Below are positions 55,179 through 64,000 of a DNA stretch of 64,000 nucleotides, piece after piece. Within the stretch, counting starts at the first letter, position 1, and every line of letters starts with the position of its first letter. The notes under the pieces are model-generated. The model was not told where the DNA came from, searched no databases, and saw only the letters and a list, made by a program, of their open reading frames with translations. The position numbers and the translations under genes are program-made. Source of the DNA: Methanosarcinales archaeon (GTDB lineage: Archaea; Halobacteriota; UBA148; JAUWXC01); assembly GCA_026016205.1 (NCBI GenBank), contig CP061209.1, positions 570,330-634,329 on the forward strand. The letters run 5' to 3'.

Positions 55179-55355
55179 TTAATATCGCTTTGGTTTACGT
55201 TTCTGGTAGCAGTCCCTGCAATATACAGGTCTTGTACCATCTGGCTTGAACGGAACTTCGGTTTCTGCACCACAGTCGGCGCATGTTACTTTATGCATCT
55301 CCCGTGGCCTACCGTATCCGAATCCCCTAGAGCCGGATTCCCTGCCTTTGTTCAT
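55179..55355 (-). CDS. 58-residue CxxC zinc-finger protein
   Basis: The frame reads MNKGRESGSRGFGYGRPREM, then KVTCADCGAETEVPFKPDG, then RPVYCRDCYQKRKPKRY. The pair CADC and CRDC spaced by ~20 residues is the small archaeal CxxC zinc-finger family with a Gly/Arg-rich start that suggests RNA binding. AGGAGAT precedes the ATG and TTATATAT lies ~55 bases upstream (55411-55420). The opposite-strand frame here has no recognisable protein. Confidence 0.85.
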   Translation of the reverse strand: MNKGRESGSRGFGYGRPREMHKVTCADCGAETEVPFKPDGTRPVYCRDCYQKRKPKRY

Positions 55356-55488
55356 TTTATATCTCCTACCCCGCCCTATTCAGCGGGACAAGAGGTAATG
55401 ATTTTCATTATATATAAAGGCATGAGCAAGCAAGAGAATGACAACATCCCAAGAAGGGTTTTTAAGCTGAAATTACATAGGTAAATTC

Positions 55489-56373
55489 GTGAATCTTGAG
55501 GAAGGGGGGGTCCTAACCGAGGCACTTCCATATATAAAGGAATTTCGTGGTTCAATCGTCGTGGTCAAGGTTGGAGGGCATGTGATGGCTGACCCCAAAA
55601 ACATGGAGGAGATTGCCAAAGACGTCGTGCTACTCCATCAGATTGGGATAATGCCCATCATCGTGCACGGCGGCGGCCCTGAAATTACGAGAGAGATGAA
55701 GAAGAGGGGGAAAAAGCCAGAGTTCATAGCCGGGCTGCGTGTCACGGATGATGATACCCTCAAAATCACCGAGGTAGTCCTAATAGAGAATGTGAACAAG
55801 TGTATAGTTTCGTTGATTGAAAAGCACGGTGCAAAAGGGGCAGGACTCTCCGGGAAGGATGGCAAACTGATAACCGCAAAGAAAAAGTCTCCACAGCGGG
55901 TCGTCGTGGAAGGCGCAGAACAAGAGGTGGATTTGGGCTGGGTTGGAGAAATTGCAAGCATAAACCCAGAGATATTGGTGAAGGCGATTGAAGAAGGCCG
56001 CATCCCTGTGATAGCCCCAGTTGCCGTTGATGCCCAAGGCAACTCCCTGAATGTGAACGCGGATACCGCTGCTGGCGATATTGCGGCAGCGCTCCATGCT
56101 AAAAAATTCATAATCCTGACCGATGTTCCCGGCATACTGGAAAATACCTCTGACCCAAAGTCCACCATATCCCAGTTAAGCATAAATGAGGCAAGAGCAT
56201 TAGTTCAAAAGGGCACAATCCAGAAAGGGATGATCCCAAAAGTGGAGGCATGCATTCATGCACTTGAGAAACCGGTTGAAAAAGTCCATATCCTCGATGG
56301 CTCGAGACCACATGCACTCCTGCTCGAACTATTTACGGGCAAGGGCATTGGGACCATGATATATAAGGGGTGA
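55489..56373 (+). CDS. argB: acetylglutamate kinase
   Basis: A 294-residue amino acid kinase. Marks: [60 protein letters not shown] and [20 protein letters not shown]. It phosphorylates N-acetylglutamate; the product goes to ArgC. GTG start at 55489 fits a transcript starting on it from TTTTTAAG near 55459. Four bp ahead of the next gene. Confidence 0.96.
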   Translation: MNLEEGGVLTEALPYIKEFRGSIVVVKVGGHVMADPKNMEEIAKDVVLLHQIGIMPIIVHGGGPEITREMKKRGKKPEFIAGLRVTDDDTLKITEVVLIENVNKCIVSLIEKHGAKGAGLSGKDGKLITAKKKSPQRVVVEGAEQEVDLGWVGEIASINPEILVKAIEEGRIPVIAPVAVDAQGNSLNVNADTAAGDIAAALHAKKFIILTDVPGILENTSDPKSTISQLSINEARALVQKGTIQKGMIPKVEACIHALEKPVEKVHILDGSRPHALLLELFTGKGIGTMIYKG

Positions 56374-56377
56374 AATC

Positions 56378-57586
56378 GTGAAGGCGATGCAAGAAATTGA
56401 GCTGGAAGGGCACATCATCGACTCGCTAATCATGACAAAGGTATTCGACAAGATAATGAGCATGAACGGCGAGTTTGAGGTCTTGGAATTTAGGGTTGGA
56501 AAAAAGAAGACCGACCCAAGTTATGCTCGACTAATGGTCACAGGCAGGAATGAGAAGCACCTGGATGAGATTCTCAGCGGACTACACAGGCTCGGCGCGC
56601 GGCTACCGAATGTGGAGGACGTTATGTTGGAGAAGACACCAGCCAATAAGGTAGTGCCAAAGGGGTTCTACTCCACAACGCACCACCCAACCTACGTTAG
56701 GCATAAAGGCAAATGGGTGCCCGTGGAGCGCATAAAGATGGACGCCATGATCGTGATAGAGAGTGACAAGGCGATATGTAAAACCCTTGCCAGGATTAAA
56801 AAAGGCGATATGATTGTAACAGGAAAGAAGGGCGTCAGGGTCAGACCCCCCGAGCGGCCTAGAGGGAGGACGATATTTGAGTTCATGGGCACCTCTACGT
56901 CGTCTGAAAGACCTTCTGAGACGCTGATTTCGCAGATCGCTGATGAAATAAGGGACATAAAGAAGAGAGGAGGCAAGGTCGTAGTGGTAGCAGGACCCGC
57001 GGTAATACATACCGGAGCAGCGCCCTCCCTCGCAGCAATGGTCAGGAAGGAATACGTAGATGTCCTGCTGGGTGGCAACGCATTAGCCGTACACGACATC
57101 GAGTATAACCTGTACGGCACTTCACTTGGGATGAATATCAAGAAGGCCGAACCCGTGTCAGAAGGGCATAAAAATCACATCTATGCCATCAGCGAGGTCG
57201 TGAGAGCGGGATCAATTAAAGATGCCGTGGAAAAGGGTATCGTCACAGGAGGCATCATGTACGAGTGCGTGAAGAAGAAGGTTCCGTTCATACTGGCAGG
57301 CTCTATCAGGGATGATGGTCCGCTACCAGATGTCATAACTGATGTGATGGTCGCGCAGGATATGATGAGGGATGCGCTACAAGGCGCAGACCTCGTGTTG
57401 ATGATGGCAACCATGCTGCACTCGATAGCGGTGGGCAATTGCCTTCCTTCCTATGTGAAGACGATATGCATCGACATCAACCCCGCCACCGTGACGAAAC
57501 TAATGGACAGGGGGACAGCCCAGGCAATTGGAATGGTAACTGACGTGGGGACGTTTTTGCCCATGCTGGCAGATAAGTTGCGCTAA
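56378..57586 (+). CDS. TIGR00300-family protein, LOR/SDH-like (probable ornithine cyclodeaminase)
   Basis: A 402-residue protein. The N-terminal third contains the LOR/SDH conserved region: [16 protein letters not shown] start, [34 protein letters not shown] helix and [19 protein letters not shown]. The rest is Rossmann-like: [40 protein letters not shown]. Homologous domains occur in cyanobacterial AgrE/ArgZ, where this part acts as ornithine cyclodeaminase. Its place after argB supports proline or ornithine metabolism. Overlaps ndh by 4 bp, convergent. Confidence 0.75.
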   Translation: MKAMQEIELEGHIIDSLIMTKVFDKIMSMNGEFEVLEFRVGKKKTDPSYARLMVTGRNEKHLDEILSGLHRLGARLPNVEDVMLEKTPANKVVPKGFYSTTHHPTYVRHKGKWVPVERIKMDAMIVIESDKAICKTLARIKKGDMIVTGKKGVRVRPPERPRGRTIFEFMGTSTSSERPSETLISQIADEIRDIKKRGGKVVVVAGPAVIHTGAAPSLAAMVRKEYVDVLLGGNALAVHDIEYNLYGTSLGMNIKKAEPVSEGHKNHIYAISEVVRAGSIKDAVEKGIVTGGIMYECVKKKVPFILAGSIRDDGPLPDVITDVMVAQDMMRDALQGADLVLMMATMLHSIAVGNCLPSYVKTICIDINPATVTKLMDRGTAQAIGMVTDVGTFLPMLADKLR

Positions 57587-58782
57587 CGCTTTCTAAAAAT
57601 TCGATGGGCAACGTACTCAAGCGTCAGTCTAAAGCATCCAAGAGAAAGGAGATAATGTATATCAAACAGGCGCTTCAGCATGATTGCGAAAAGCCCCGTG
57701 AATGAGATTGTGCCGAAGTCTGCTATCCCGTACCTGCGCCCTATGGACACGACCGTCCCGTATATCTTGGGCCTGTATTTCTTCTTGTCGTAACCGCGAA
57801 TGTCTGCCATGATGTTATGCGCAGCACAATCCGCTGTTTGAAACGCCACCTCGACCTGCTGGGGCACCGGCGCACCATCAACCACGATATGTGCACAATC
57901 TCCAATTGCATACACGTCTGGATGAGTAGTTTGTAGATACTCATTGACCTTTATTCTGCCCCTACCTCCGATGGGCAACCCAAGTTTTTCAATAAAAGTG
58001 TTTCCCCTAACGCCGCCAGTCCATATCAGCGTTCTTGCAGCGATTTTCTCCCCAGATTTGAGCTCCAATCCCATTGAGTCTACCTCCATAATGGGAGAGT
58101 TGGTCATCAGCTGAACACCCTTCGACTCCAGCACCTTCCTGGCTTTCTTGATAAGATTGGGCTTGAGCACCGGCAGGATATCTGGCAGCGCTTCGACCAC
58201 CATCAAACTGACCTTATCCTGGGGCACGCCATACCTTTTTGATAAACAAGGGATGATCTCTGCCAGCTCGCCCGCCATCTCAACGCCGGTAAGCCCTCCG
58301 CCGCCGATTACAAACGTTAGCAGCTCCTTTCTCTTCTGCGCATCTCTCTCTTTTATGGCAGCAGTGAACATTTTCCCTATATGAGCGCCGATTCTCATCG
58401 CATCATCCAAGGACCACAACGTAAAACTGTGCTCTTTCATTCCAGATATGCCGAAAAATTCGGGCTCGCTACCAATGGCGAGAATCAGATAGTCATAGCC
58501 TATGGGGCCAGTCCCTGTGAATACCTGCTTGTGTTCAAAATCAACTCTCGATACAACAGTCTTTACAAACGATACCCCAGATGACATACATCCCCTGATA
58601 GGAACTGCCACACCGTCCGGCTCAACCCTGTTCGCAGCAACCTCGTGTATCTCGGATAACCTGACGTGCACGTCATCCTTGTTGATTAAAATCACTCTGG
58701 CGCTGTTGTACTTGCCTAACTTCCGCGCAGCGCGCAGCCCAGCATAGCCAGCCCCAATAATTACGATGTTTTTGTCCCGCAC
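57583..58782 (-). CDS. NDH-2-like NAD(P)H:quinone oxidoreductase, FAD-dependent
   Basis: A 399-residue flavoprotein with two Rossmann folds: [20 protein letters not shown] for FAD and [20 protein letters not shown] for NAD(P)H. Other marks: [20 protein letters not shown] and [20 protein letters not shown]. The C-terminus ([20 protein letters not shown]) is an amphipathic membrane-binding region like that of type II NADH dehydrogenases. It would reduce a membrane quinone, or a menaquinone or phenazine analogue. Some sulfide:quinone reductases look alike, but their catalytic cysteines are not evident. Confidence 0.85.
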   Translation of the reverse strand: MRDKNIVIIGAGYAGLRAARKLGKYNSARVILINKDDVHVRLSEIHEVAANRVEPDGVAVPIRGCMSSGVSFVKTVVSRVDFEHKQVFTGTGPIGYDYLILAIGSEPEFFGISGMKEHSFTLWSLDDAMRIGAHIGKMFTAAIKERDAQKRKELLTFVIGGGGLTGVEMAGELAEIIPCLSKRYGVPQDKVSLMVVEALPDILPVLKPNLIKKARKVLESKGVQLMTNSPIMEVDSMGLELKSGEKIAARTLIWTGGVRGNTFIEKLGLPIGGRGRIKVNEYLQTTHPDVYAIGDCAHIVVDGAPVPQQVEVAFQTADCAAHNIMADIRGYDKKKYRPKIYGTVVSIGRRYGIADFGTISFTGLFAIMLKRLFDIHYLLSLGCFRLTLEYVAHRIFRKR

Positions 58783-58846
58783 CCCTTGACCTCCAGAACT
58801 GTTGAACTTGATTTATAAGTGCTCTCTTAATAAGTTTCCGCAATGC

Positions 58847-59122
58847 CTAGAGCCGCACAAACGCCAATGCGAGTAACATCAATACAATCGCCAGAGCCAG
58901 CGCAATCACCACAGATATACTGTCAGAGCCAAACGCGATGGGAATAGGCCCTATCATGATTACTCCCCCGCCCTTGACGGTTGGTTTTTCCTCCCCTGGC
59001 GCCTGGGCAAGCTGCACACCATACTCCCACATGAAGCCCATGCTGATTAAGATGAAGCCAGTAATTATCGCAATGATGCCCCAGAGAATGAGAATCCCCC
59101 AGCCCATCCTCATTTCCTCCAT
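58847..59122 (-). CDS. DUF131 (TIGR00304) small membrane protein, copy 1
   Basis: A 91-residue protein with two helices (about 10-32 and 69-90). Between them lies GGGVIMIGPIPIAFGSDS, the TIGR00304 signature. Function unknown across archaea. The start could be any of three close ATGs (59122, 59113 or 59107); GGAGG sits in the first codons, so a shorter start is possible. It is paired with a paralogue directly upstream. Confidence 0.8.
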   Translation of the reverse strand: MEEMRMGWGILILWGIIAIITGFILISMGFMWEYGVQLAQAPGEEKPTVKGGGVIMIGPIPIAFGSDSISVVIALALAIVLMLLALAFVRL

Positions 59123-59131
59123 GCAATGACA

Positions 59132-59323
59132 TTACAGAGCCATGATGACTAAGCCCAGGCTCATCGCTATGACGGTCATTTGAGGAGAGGAGCCGAAAGC
59201 AACTGGCATGGGGCCTACCATGACAAAACCGCCGAACTCTCCCCCAACCATGACAGCTCCGACTATGAGTGATGCGATGCCCATCATGATAAGTGCATAT
59301 CCCAGCTTGCGCATCCTTGCCAT
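59132..59323 (-). CDS. DUF131-like small membrane protein, copy 2
   Basis: A 63-residue protein with two helices around FGGFVMVGPMPVAFGSSPQM, the same signature as its neighbour (IGPIPIAFGS against VGPMPVAFGS). It lacks the ~17-residue linker of copy 1. It lies 6 bp after the acs stop codon and 9 bp before copy 1, so MFS-acs-DUF131-DUF131 may be one transcript. GTG at 59326 or ATG at 59323 may start it. Confidence 0.75.
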   Translation of the reverse strand: MARMRKLGYALIMMGIASLIVGAVMVGGEFGGFVMVGPMPVAFGSSPQMTVIAMSLGLVIMAL

Positions 59324-59329
59324 CACGAT

Positions 59330-61276
59330 TTATACAGCCCTATCCAGCTCCTCCACTGCCTCTGGATTCGCAAGAGTTGATATATCACCGACCGGTGCTC
59401 CTATTGCCTTTGCCTTTATGACCCTGCGCATGATTTTGCCGCTCCTTGTCTTTGGGAGATCGCCGACGAATCCTATGCTCGCAGGTCTTGCAATTGGACC
59501 TATCTCCTCTGCCACATGGCGTTTTAGTTCATCCTTAAGGGCATCAGACGGTTCATGCCCCTTTCTCAGGATTGCGTATGCACCTATCTCCTCGCCTTTT
59601 ATGGGGTGTGGCACTCCGATTACTGCCGCCTCTGCTACGGCAGGATGACTGACCAAGGCACTTTCCACTTCCGCCGTGCCTATTCTATGACCGGCGACGT
59701 TCAGCACGTCATCTTCCCTTCCCTGCACCCAGAAGTAGCCGTCCTCATCCTTTCTCGCTGCATCTCCTGCAAGATAGGTATTTGTGAATCGGCTCCAGTA
59801 CTGCTTTTCATATCTCTCCGGGTCTTTATAGAGCGTCCTGAGCATTGACGGCCATGGCGTTTTTAGAACCAGGTGGCCGCCTTTCTCTGTGAGTGATTTG
59901 CCGTCGTCATCGAAAATGTCTGCCTCAACGCCTGGAAACGGTCTTGTAACCGAGCCTGGCTTGAGCGGCGTAATCGGCAATGGTGTGATCATATGGCCCC
60001 CCGTTTCGGTCTGCCACCAGGTATCCATGATTGGACATCGCTCATTACCTATGTACTCATAATACCACATCCATGCCTCTGGGTTTATCGGCTCGCCCAC
60101 GGAGCCCAGCAGTCTCAAGGAGCTCAAATCGTGCTTCTTTGGCCACTCCTCTCCGTATTTCATGAACATCCTGACAGCGGTTGGAGAGGTGTAGAATACA
60201 GTTACGCCATACTTCTCGATCATTGACCACAGCCTGTCGGGATGTGGATAATCCGGTGCGCCTTCGTACATAATCGAGGTGGTCCCCGCGATCAGCGGGG
60301 CATATACTATGTAGCTGTGCCCTGTCACCCATCCTATGTCTGCAGCACACCACCACACGTCTTCGTCCTTCAGGTCAAAGACCCATTTAAGAGTTCGATG
60401 TGTTCCGACCGCATAGCCTCCATGCACATGCACGATTCCCTTTGGTTTCCCCGTCGTGCCGGAGGTGTAGAGAATGTATAGGATGTCCTCGGAGTCCATG
60501 ACTTCTGCTTCTGCAGTTGTTGACTGTCCCTCTACGAGTTCGTGCCACCAGACATCCTTGTCTCCATTGGGAACATCATTTCCAGCGCGCTTGACCACGA
60601 TGATGTGCTTTACGCTGGGCGCATCTTCCAGCGCTTCATCCGCGTTTTCCTTAAGTGGGATTAGTTTGCCCCTCCTGTAGAAGCCGTCAACCGTAATGAC
60701 GACCTTTGCTCCTGCATCCTTTGCTCTTTCCCTCATGGCGTGCGGACTGAACCCGGAGAACACGACTGAGTGAATTGCCCCGATCTTGGCACATGCCAGC
60801 ATGGCTATGGGCAGCTCGGGAATCATCGGCAGGTAAATGGTAACCCTGTCGCCCTTTTGAACGCCAAGACCTTTTAAGGCGTTGGCAAACTTGTTGACCT
60901 CCACGTATAGGTCTCTGTAGGTTAGTTTTCGTACCTCCCCAAGTTCGCCCTCCCAGATGTAAGCGACCTTATTCTCTCGCGGCGTGCCCATGTGTCTGTC
61001 CAGGGCATTATGAACAATGTTAATCTTACCATCAACGAACCACTTAGCATGTGGAGGATTCCACTCTAGGACTTTAGTCCATGGCGCAAACCACTCCAAC
61101 TCTTTTGCGGCATCTTCCCAGAACCATTCTATATCCTTCGCTCTCTCAAGCAGTTCATCATAATCCTTTATGTCGTGCTCGTTCATCCATTTCTTGACGT
61201 TGCTGTTCTCCACCAGCTCAGCTGGCGGTTCAAAGATTCTCTTTTCCTTCAACAGAGCCTCTATATCTTTAGCCAT
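59330..61276 (-). CDS. acs: acetyl-CoA synthetase (AMP-forming)
   Basis: A 648-residue adenylate-forming enzyme: acetate + ATP + CoA to acetyl-CoA + AMP + PPi. Marks: [40 protein letters not shown] (P-loop), [40 protein letters not shown], and the acetylatable lysine in [20 protein letters not shown]. Full length. It is overlapped 16 bp by the MFS gene upstream, indicating one operon for uptake and activation of a small carboxylate, probably acetate. Confidence 0.97.
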   Translation of the reverse strand: MAKDIEALLKEKRIFEPPAELVENSNVKKWMNEHDIKDYDELLERAKDIEWFWEDAAKELEWFAPWTKVLEWNPPHAKWFVDGKINIVHNALDRHMGTPRENKVAYIWEGELGEVRKLTYRDLYVEVNKFANALKGLGVQKGDRVTIYLPMIPELPIAMLACAKIGAIHSVVFSGFSPHAMRERAKDAGAKVVITVDGFYRRGKLIPLKENADEALEDAPSVKHIIVVKRAGNDVPNGDKDVWWHELVEGQSTTAEAEVMDSEDILYILYTSGTTGKPKGIVHVHGGYAVGTHRTLKWVFDLKDEDVWWCAADIGWVTGHSYIVYAPLIAGTTSIMYEGAPDYPHPDRLWSMIEKYGVTVFYTSPTAVRMFMKYGEEWPKKHDLSSLRLLGSVGEPINPEAWMWYYEYIGNERCPIMDTWWQTETGGHMITPLPITPLKPGSVTRPFPGVEADIFDDDGKSLTEKGGHLVLKTPWPSMLRTLYKDPERYEKQYWSRFTNTYLAGDAARKDEDGYFWVQGREDDVLNVAGHRIGTAEVESALVSHPAVAEAAVIGVPHPIKGEEIGAYAILRKGHEPSDALKDELKRHVAEEIGPIARPASIGFVGDLPKTRSGKIMRRVIKAKAIGAPVGDISTLANPEAVEELDRAV

Positions 61277-62553
61277 TTTACATCACCTCTTTTTCGATTA
61301 ACGCCACTTCTTTGGCCCCCCCTTGGCTTCACAATAAGTGACACTATGGCAGCTATGGCGCAAAGTACCCCAGCTGCTTGGAAAGCCAAGTAGTAACTTT
61401 GGGTTACATCAAACACGTATCCACCAAGGAACGGTCCCAACAAGCCAGCTACTCCGTAGGACGTGAAAACCGCCCCGTAATTTACGCCTATATTCTTTGT
61501 CCCATAGAAGTCTGCAGTCGCCGCCGGGAATAGCGTGAAGTCGGCCCCGAAGCAGAACCCTATGACTGCTACAGCCGCGTAGATCGTAGCCACGCTGGTC
61601 ATTTTGATGAGCATAGAAAGCATGATAGCTTGGATGACGAATACCACGAGCATTGTCTTTGTCCTTCCTATTTTGTCTGAAATAATGCCCGATGCTACCC
61701 TGCCAGCACCATTGAATATCGCCAAGACTGTTAGGGCAAAAGCCGCGGCCATCTTGTCAATTCCGGATTCGATGGCAAATGCGACTACATGCCCGATCAC
61801 CATAAGCCCGGCTGTAGCTGTGAAGGCAAACATAATCCACAACATCCAGAATTGTGGTGTTTTTATCATTTCCAATAGATCATAATCGTATGTAGTGTGC
61901 ACGTTTGGCTGATTTTGAGATGTTGAGGGCTTCCACCCTTCAGGCGTGTATCCTTCTGGTGGATTCCTTAGGAGTTGTGCTGCCACCGTCACGGCAATTA
62001 GAAACAGCACTCCAAGGATGACATATGCCATTCTCCAGCCCATCGTATAGATGATGTGTGATGCTAGCGGTGCAAGGAAAGCCGACCCAGCACCGAATCC
62101 ACACACAATTAAGCCTGTGACCAAACCTCTCTTGTCTGGAAACCACTTCACACCAGTAGCTATTGGAGTAACGTAAGCACACGCTATGCCGGCACCGGCT
62201 ATTATGCCGTATGTCGTATATAGTACCGACAGCGAGTTGGTAAAGCTAGCAAGTATAAAACCGCCACCCAGCAGAAGACCGCCGATTGTGGCTACAACTC
62301 TTGGGCCCTTTTTGTCTTGCAGTCGACCTGCTGGGATCATAATTATAGCAAACACCAGTAGCAATATGGAAAAAGCCAGTGATGTCTCCGCTTTGGCCCA
62401 GCCGAACTCTCCCATCAGGGGTTTTAGGAATACTCCCCATGCATAGGTGACACCCAGCATCAGCATTACAACAAGGCCGCTAATAACGACCAACCAACGG
62501 TTGAATGGTTTCTCTCTCATATCTATGCCCCTATATTTATCATGATTATTCAT
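61261..62553 (-). CDS. MFS transporter of the oxalate/formate antiporter (OFA) family
   Basis: A 430-residue protein with 12 predicted membrane helices. Marks: [60 protein letters not shown] (MFS motif A) and [23 protein letters not shown] carriers move monocarboxylates or oxalate/formate. With acs directly downstream, acetate is a likely substrate. The ATG at 62553 lies ~12 bases after the predicted transcript start. Confidence 0.88.
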   Translation of the reverse strand: MNNHDKYRGIDMREKPFNRWLVVISGLVVMLMLGVTYAWGVFLKPLMGEFGWAKAETSLAFSILLLVFAIIMIPAGRLQDKKGPRVVATIGGLLLGGGFILASFTNSLSVLYTTYGIIAGAGIACAYVTPIATGVKWFPDKRGLVTGLIVCGFGAGSAFLAPLASHIIYTMGWRMAYVILGVLFLIAVTVAAQLLRNPPEGYTPEGWKPSTSQNQPNVHTTYDYDLLEMIKTPQFWMLWIMFAFTATAGLMVIGHVVAFAIESGIDKMAAAFALTVLAIFNGAGRVASGIISDKIGRTKTMLVVFVIQAIMLSMLIKMTSVATIYAAVAVIGFCFGADFTLFPAATADFYGTKNIGVNYGAVFTSYGVAGLLGPFLGGYVFDVTQSYYLAFQAAGVLCAIAAIVSLIVKPRGGQRSGVNRKRGDVKWLKI

Positions 62554-62599
62554 GATGTTTGATTCCAAACCTAAAAAACGCCATTAACATATATACCTT

Positions 62600-62619
62600 A
62601 CGGTTCGTCTAAGAACCGT
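62600..62619. promoter_or_regulatory. inverted-repeat operator candidate upstream of the MFS-acs promoter
   Basis: ACGGTTC (62600-62606), six bases, GAACCGT (62613-62619): a perfect 7-bp inverted repeat. On the minus strand it ends four bases before the TATA box GGTATATATG (about 62589-62597) and thus overlaps the BRE position. Such a place fits a dimeric regulator blocking or helping TFB/TBP. Confidence 0.55.
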
Positions 62620-62639
62620 TCGACAATCAACGAATTCCA

Positions 62640-62849
62640 CTAGTTATAAGACCTAAAATGTGGTGTTCCGAACTCCTTCTCCTGCAAAAATCGCACAATT
62701 TCGCCTGCCTTACGCTCATCATTCGCACGCGCATACACCCTCATCCTGCGCACCTTTATTTTCTTGCCACAAGGACAGCTCCGGGTCTTCTGACGCTCTT
62801 CTGCATAGAGAAAGCGCGCGCAGTTAGGGCACCTAATCGCCAGATACAT
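62640..62849 (-). CDS. DUF1922 zinc-ribbon protein
   Basis: A 69-residue protein with YLAIRCPNCARFLYAEERQK and TRSCPCGKKIKVRRMRVYAR. Three to four cysteines make a small zinc ribbon (CPNC...CPC). Family DUF1922 of archaea, function unknown. It overlaps the HD-domain gene by 17 bp, so the pair is translated together. It precedes the acs promoter region. Confidence 0.85.
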   Translation of the reverse strand: MYLAIRCPNCARFLYAEERQKTRSCPCGKKIKVRRMRVYARANDERKAGEIVRFLQEKEFGTPHFRSYN

Positions 62850-63549
62850 CCAGTGCCTCTTTGACTAACTTGCGCACCGCGTCTCGCCCGTCTTTCTGCC
62901 TGGTCATCACGATTTTATACGGCGAAATATTATCAAAGAGTTTTCTGAGCGCTTCTTGGCCCGTATTGCAACCCAGTTCCTTCAGGCGCGCATTGGAGAT
63001 TCTTTTTGCACCTTCCATGATGCTGTTGTTCAATTCCGCATCGAGCGTATCAGCAAGATGCACGGCTAACGCCTCTAAAGTGAGCGGCCTGACCGTGCTC
63101 CCTTTGCCATGATGCGCTGCTACGATGTGCACCACGCTGATTGGAAAGTCCCTCCTGTACAACTCCACGGTTGCCAGGAGGATGTGGTCTAAAATCTTGG
63201 CGCCGTCAGAGGCATCATATCCGTTCTCGCGCTCCTCATACGTCATCGGCTTCATGATGTCATGTAACAGTGCACCTGCCAGCACGACGTCCTTATTTAC
63301 ATCCGCGTTGTGCACCGATGCCAGAACATCAGCTATTGCAGAACTGATTTTAACCACCGAAATCGTGTGCTCTATCAATCCCCCGGAGTAGCAGTGATGC
63401 ATGTTTGTGCTTGCCGGCGATTTCCTGAACTCAAGACCGGAATGCCTCCAGTCAGGGTTTGTCGGCAGGGGATTCTGAATCATCCTGATGGTCTTTTCCT
63501 TTAGGTCCGGGTCAGTTATTCCATTTGCCAGCTCAATAAATCGCTCCAT
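62833..63549 (-). CDS. HD-domain phosphohydrolase
   Basis: A 238-residue HD protein. Marks: NMHHCYSGGLIEHTISVVKI with a metal His, LAGALLHDIMKPMTYEEREN (HD), ILLATVELYRRDFPISVVHI, VAAHHGKGSTVRPLTLEALA, VHLADTLDAELN (Asp ligand). Likely a nucleotide or nucleic-acid phosphohydrolase. It lies 11 bp after a DNA polymerase B gene, so a part in DNA metabolism is possible. Confidence 0.88.
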   Translation of the reverse strand: MERFIELANGITDPDLKEKTIRMIQNPLPTNPDWRHSGLEFRKSPASTNMHHCYSGGLIEHTISVVKISSAIADVLASVHNADVNKDVVLAGALLHDIMKPMTYEERENGYDASDGAKILDHILLATVELYRRDFPISVVHIVAAHHGKGSTVRPLTLEALAVHLADTLDAELNNSIMEGAKRISNARLKELGCNTGQEALRKLFDNISPYKIVMTRQKDGRDAVRKLVKEALDVSGD

Positions 63550-63560
63550 TATTTTCCACC

Positions 63561-64000
63561 TTAATATGAATCAAACGTTGCCTGTTTCGGTTTTCCTTTC
63601 AACTCGGCATCAGAATGCCCAAAGTAACGTAGTATCCGTGATGTAGCTGGAACTATTTGATTGTTGATGTAGTAGTCTGCGTCAATCTCATATCTCTTAT
63701 CGTCCCCAAATAGATATCCATTTTCATACCTGCTGAACAGGTCAATTGGATATGCCCTGTCGCCGATGCTACCATGCCCTTTGATAATAACATATGCGAT
63801 TTTTGTCCCCACTTCTACTGGCACCTTGGCCCTTTTCGCCGCCCTGACGTGGGCCTGTATGGACTCATAGGAGGATATCTTCTTGGTCAGCGTCTTATGA
63901 ATCACCAGTTTATCTAGAGGAATTTTACCCTCCCTCACACAAGACACGACCCCCTGTACAAGTCGCACTGCCTTGCCTGGGTCGCGTTCTTCTAGAATTG
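63561..64000 (-). CDS. polB: family B DNA polymerase, C-terminal end (5' part outside window)
   Basis: The frame stays open to the window edge. The visible ~145 residues are the thumb end of an archaeal PolB: ILEERDPGKAVRLVQGVVSC, LVIHKTLTKKISSYESIQAH, VPVEVGTKIAYVIIKGHGSI, RYEIDADYYINNQIVPATSR and ILRYFGHSDAELKGKPKQAT. The end lacks a clear QxxLxxFF-type PCNA box. It is first in the minus-strand set with the HD and DUF1922 genes. Confidence 0.93.
   Translation of the reverse strand, partial: ILEERDPGKAVRLVQGVVSCVREGKIPLDKLVIHKTLTKKISSYESIQAHVRAAKRAKVPVEVGTKIAYVIIKGHGSIGDRAYPIDLFSRYENGYLFGDDKRYEIDADYYINNQIVPATSRILRYFGHSDAELKGKPKQATFDSY

Noticed and set aside
55125..55484. 119-codon plus-strand frame between argJ and argB
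   Set aside because: It overlaps a minus-strand zinc-finger gene with two CxxC motifs and a good ribosome binding site; the plus frame resembles nothing.

Overview
The window is chromosomal DNA of a euryarchaeote, most likely a relative of methanogens or of anaerobic methane or alkane oxidisers. The supporting evidence is archaeal ribosomal and RNA polymerase operons (Rpo3, Rpo10, Rpo6, eL18, eL19, eL32, eS4, eS6), TATA-box promoters that often sit about 27 nt before leaderless starts, intron-containing tRNAs, a TATA-binding protein, an iron-sulfur Rpo3 and a fused Fae-Hps. No core methanogenesis gene lies in the window, so finer placement is a guess.

Layout. (1) 1-4.3 kb is an AT-richer accessory region. 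It holds the 3' end of an adenine methylase / restriction-modification gene, three unrecognised small membrane-protein genes, a decayed second copy of the methylase C-terminus, a membrane-anchored LamG-like protein, a winged-helix regulator and a HicB/HicA toxin-antitoxin pair. Both small-gene cassettes are bracketed by duplicated 3' ends of a neighbouring gene. (2) 4.3-39 kb is a nearly unbroken translation and core-metabolism superoperon. It runs from a small zinc ribbon and archease (minus strand), through SPOUT methyltransferase, L3-L4-L23-L2-S19-L22-S3-L29-RNase P p29-S17-L14-L24-S4e-L5-S14-S8-L6-L32e-L19e-L18-S5-L30-L15, secY, adk, an EMC3-like insertase, cmk and cbf5, to tRNA-Ser, S13-S4-S11-rpo3, tRNA-Leu, L18e-L13-S9-rpo10, tRNA-Pro, rpo6, eno and S2. 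It continues with memo, three isoprenoid genes (mevalonate kinase, isopentenyl phosphate kinase, IPP isomerase), RNase J, prenyl synthase, gltX, L7Ae-S28e-L24e-ndk and infB-S6e. (3) 39-39.8 kb is a very AT-rich gap with a 15-bp inverted repeat. (4) 39.8-49.8 kb holds regulators, sugar-phosphate and one-carbon enzymes (TPI, Fae-Hps, RpiA), tRNA-Met and tRNA-Ala, aEF1B, a structured intergenic RNA candidate, a BASS-type transporter, an FAD amine-oxidase-like enzyme and TBP. (5) 49.8-57.6 kb holds a RecJ-like nuclease with an Mrr-like protein, then an arginine/ornithine cluster (argC, a CBS protein, argJ, argB and a TIGR00300 protein). (6) 57.6-64 kb, all minus strand, holds an NDH-2-like flavoprotein, two DUF131 membrane proteins, acetyl-CoA synthetase with an MFS carrier behind an inverted-repeat operator candidate, a DUF1922 zinc ribbon, an HD hydrolase and the C-terminal end of a family B DNA polymerase.

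Items most worth a second look are the tRNA-Leu(GAG) with an apparent intron in its D-loop, the H-type pseudoknot at 45459-45519 just after a TATA box, the duplicated gene 3' ends bracketing the accessory cassettes, a methyltransferase frame that runs through antisense tRNA-Met, a kink-turn-like element before L7Ae, and several small proteins of 47-58 residues (S14, Rpo6, zinc ribbons). Calls rest on reading the sequence and family knowledge; no searches were run.
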